DNA of 6,585 nt from an uncultured Gemmobacter sp. (GTDB lineage: Bacteria; Pseudomonadota; Alphaproteobacteria; Rhodobacterales; Rhodobacteraceae), in contig CALKAA010000436.1 of NCBI GenBank assembly GCA_937983495.1, positions 1-6,585 on the forward strand, in the 5' to 3' direction. Made by a program: the position numbers and the translations under genes. The notes beneath the pieces are model-generated. The model was not told where the DNA came from and searched no databases. It saw nothing but the letters and a program-made list of their open reading frames with translations. This document shows, piece by piece, positions 5,341 through 6,585 of this stretch (the first letter of the stretch is position 1; every line of letters starts with the position of its first letter).

Positions 5341-6509
5341 TGCCCTGCCCCCTTGCGCGGCAGCCGGTCAAACAGCCCGCCGATGCCCTTGGGTGCAAAC
5401 AACGTCACCAGCACGAAAGACAGGCCCAGCAGCACCGTCCACCAATCCACCCAATGCAGCGTGTAAAAGCCCAGCGGGATCGAGGGGGCCATGCCGCCGG
5501 TGAACCAACTTGACAGCAGCGAGACAAAGGCCGCCCCGATCACCGCGCCATAGAGCCGCCCGCGCCCGCCAATCGCCACCCAGACCGCCAGATAGATCGA
5601 GGCAATCGGCGCCAGCTCTGCCGGGTTGATGATACCCGCCTGCGGGTAATAGAACGCCCCCGCAATCGCCGCGATCATCGCGGTCAGGGTAAAGACGAAC
5701 AGCTTGTAGCCCTCCACCGGATAGCCCAGAAAGCGCAGGCGTTGCTCGTCATCACGGATGCCGCGCAAGGCACTGCCGAACTTGCCCGAGGTGACAAAAC
5801 CCGCCAGCAGATAACCAAGCGCCAGCAGCAGGGCGGAGGCGAGGAAAAACAGGATCGACACGGTCGATTGCGGCCAATCCGCCAACCCCGGCAGGTTCTG
5901 CAACCCCGAAAGGCCATTATTGCCGCGCAGCCCACTATCGTTCTGGAACAGATAGAGCGCGAGGGCCAGGGTCATGGCCTGCGTCAGGATCGACAGGTAA
6001 ACCCCGTTCACCCGCGCCCGGAACGCCAGCCAGCCAAAGATCAGCGCAATCCCTCCCGGCACGATCAGCACCAAAGGCAGTTGCAGCCAGGCGCTATGGG
6101 CAAAGCCCCAGATCAGCGGCAGGTCAGACCCGCCAACCACCCCGAAAATCTGGCCGGCAACGCCCTGCGCCACCTCCTCTGCCGTGGCCGGGATCGGCCC
6201 CGAGGCCAGGGCCTGCACCACAATCTCCTCGGTGCGGGCATACATCAGCCACATGCCGACCATATAACCGCCAAGGGCGAAAAACGCCATGTGTCCCAAG
6301 GACAGAATGCCGGTATAGCCCCAGATCAGATCCATGGCGAGCGCGACAAGGCACAGGCACAGCGTCTTGCCCAGGGTCTTGACGAAAGCCGTGGGGATCA
6401 GCCCGATGCCAAACCCCTCGGCCAGCACGGTGACGACCAAAGTGAACAGCGCGAGGATCGCAAGGAACCACAGGACCGAAGGGTTGCGGGCGAGAAAACT
6501 GCGGGTCAT
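5337..6509 (-). CDS. urtC: Urea ABC transporter permease subunit UrtC
   Basis: This is a 390-residue inner-membrane permease of the LivM/UrtC type with many hydrophobic segments, the first at about 12-30. Family landmarks are WGYTGILSLGHMAFFALGGY (63-82), a polar periplasmic insert (about 92-130), FRARVNGVYLSILTQAMT (163-180), NDSGLRGNNGLSG (190-202), the ATPase-coupling loop GIRDDEQRLRFLGY (250-263), YPQAGIINPAELAP (288-301), VAIGGRGRLYGAVIGAA (311-327) and the final LVTLFAPKGIGGL (367-379). The NNGL and GIINP segments fit UrtC better than a branched-chain amino acid permease. It should form the urea channel with UrtB, encoded upstream beyond the right edge. A GGAGAG site 6 nt before ATG 6509 supports the start. 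The gene is intact and overlaps urtD by 4 nt. Confidence 0.9.
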   Translation of the reverse strand: MTRSFLARNPSVLWFLAILALFTLVVTVLAEGFGIGLIPTAFVKTLGKTLCLCLVALAMDLIWGYTGILSLGHMAFFALGGYMVGMWLMYARTEEIVVQALASGPIPATAEEVAQGVAGQIFGVVGGSDLPLIWGFAHSAWLQLPLVLIVPGGIALIFGWLAFRARVNGVYLSILTQAMTLALALYLFQNDSGLRGNNGLSGLQNLPGLADWPQSTVSILFFLASALLLALGYLLAGFVTSGKFGSALRGIRDDEQRLRFLGYPVEGYKLFVFTLTAMIAAIAGAFYYPQAGIINPAELAPIASIYLAVWVAIGGRGRLYGAVIGAAFVSLLSSWFTGGMAPSIPLGFYTLHWVDWWTVLLGLSFVLVTLFAPKGIGGLFDRLPRKGAGQ

Positions 6510-6515
6510 GTCGAA

Positions 6516-6521
6516 CTCTCC
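6516..6521 (-). promoter_or_regulatory. Ribosome binding site of urtC
   Basis: GGAGAG reads on the minus strand 6 nt before ATG 6509. It is the clearest Shine-Dalgarno site in the urt block and fixes the urtC start. Confidence 0.65.
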
Positions 6522-6530
6522 GGCGTCGCA

Positions 6531-6585
6531 GCGGGGGTTTCACACCCCCGCACCCCCGTGGGATATTTTTGAACAGATGAAAGCA
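6531..6585. repeat. Intergenic hairpin plus conserved ATATTTTTGAACAGATGAAAG motif upstream of urtC
   Basis: GCGGGGGT (6531-6538) and ACCCCCGC (6544-6551) form an 8-bp stem with a 5-nt loop. They are followed by another C run and the AT-rich motif at 6559-6584. Read on the minus strand the order is CTTTCATCTGTTCAAAAATA, then a G-rich stretch, then the hairpin. I recall similar motif-plus-GC-hairpin units as frequent intergenic repeats in Rhodobacteraceae genomes. It lies just ahead of urtC on the upstream, presumed urtB, side. It may partly terminate or stabilise the message between urtB and urtC. The repeat identity is from memory and was not searched. Confidence 0.5.

Noticed and set aside
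3903..6509. Branched-chain amino acid (liv) transporter as the identity of the ABC genes
   Set aside because: UrtD-type LSHGQKQWLEIAMLL and VIEVYLGR, UrtE-type HRRGGDLSG and DEPTEGIQPNII, and UrtC-type NNGL and GIINP segments fit the urea branch better.
5742..6572. Long + strand open frame (276 codons)
   Set aside because: It is antisense to urtC and rich in Arg/Gln/His, as expected from reading a high-GC gene in the opposite strand. It has no family features.

Overview
The base composition and gene content suggest a high-GC alphaproteobacterium, most likely a member of the Rhodobacteraceae. The support is a urea-type ABC transporter cluster, a YjbH-family polysaccharide export gene, and, upstream of urtC, an intergenic hairpin plus ATATTTTTGAACAGATGAAAG motif of a type I associate with that family. 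All taxonomic and family calls come from reading the sequence and from memory of the families; no search was run.

Left block (1-2016, all on the minus strand, so transcription runs right to left). It holds a 102-residue secreted small protein with a Gly/Ala-rich hydrophobic tail, then a complete calcineurin-like metallophosphoesterase, then the first ~291 residues of a YjbH-family outer-membrane protein that runs off the left edge. The three lie close together and look like one envelope or exopolysaccharide transcription unit. The junction between the first two genes carries a run of 11 G, a 12-bp tandem duplication containing the start codon, and a run of 8 A, all within 42 bp. This is an unusual concentration of slippage-prone sequence.

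Middle block (about 2184-3897). This is a lower-GC insert-like segment bounded by two strong inverted repeats. It carries a compact type II restriction-modification pair. A BglII/BstYI-like endonuclease (+ strand) and an MT-A70-family adenine methyltransferase (- strand) face each other, with only 3 bp between their stop codons. A weak 41-codon ORF lies beyond the methyltransferase start.

Right block (3903-6585, minus strand). urtC, urtD and urtE form the permease and two ATPase subunits of a urea ABC transporter. They are translationally coupled (urtC/urtD overlap by 4 nt, urtD/urtE are 1 nt apart). urtB and urtA are expected beyond the right edge. A GC-rich hairpin follows urtE and probably ends this transcript, so the cluster does not run into urease genes here; the restriction-modification pair comes next.

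The most interesting elements are the convergent restriction-modification cassette and the hypermutable start region of the phosphoesterase. No RNA genes, CRISPR arrays, transposases or attachment sites were recognised.
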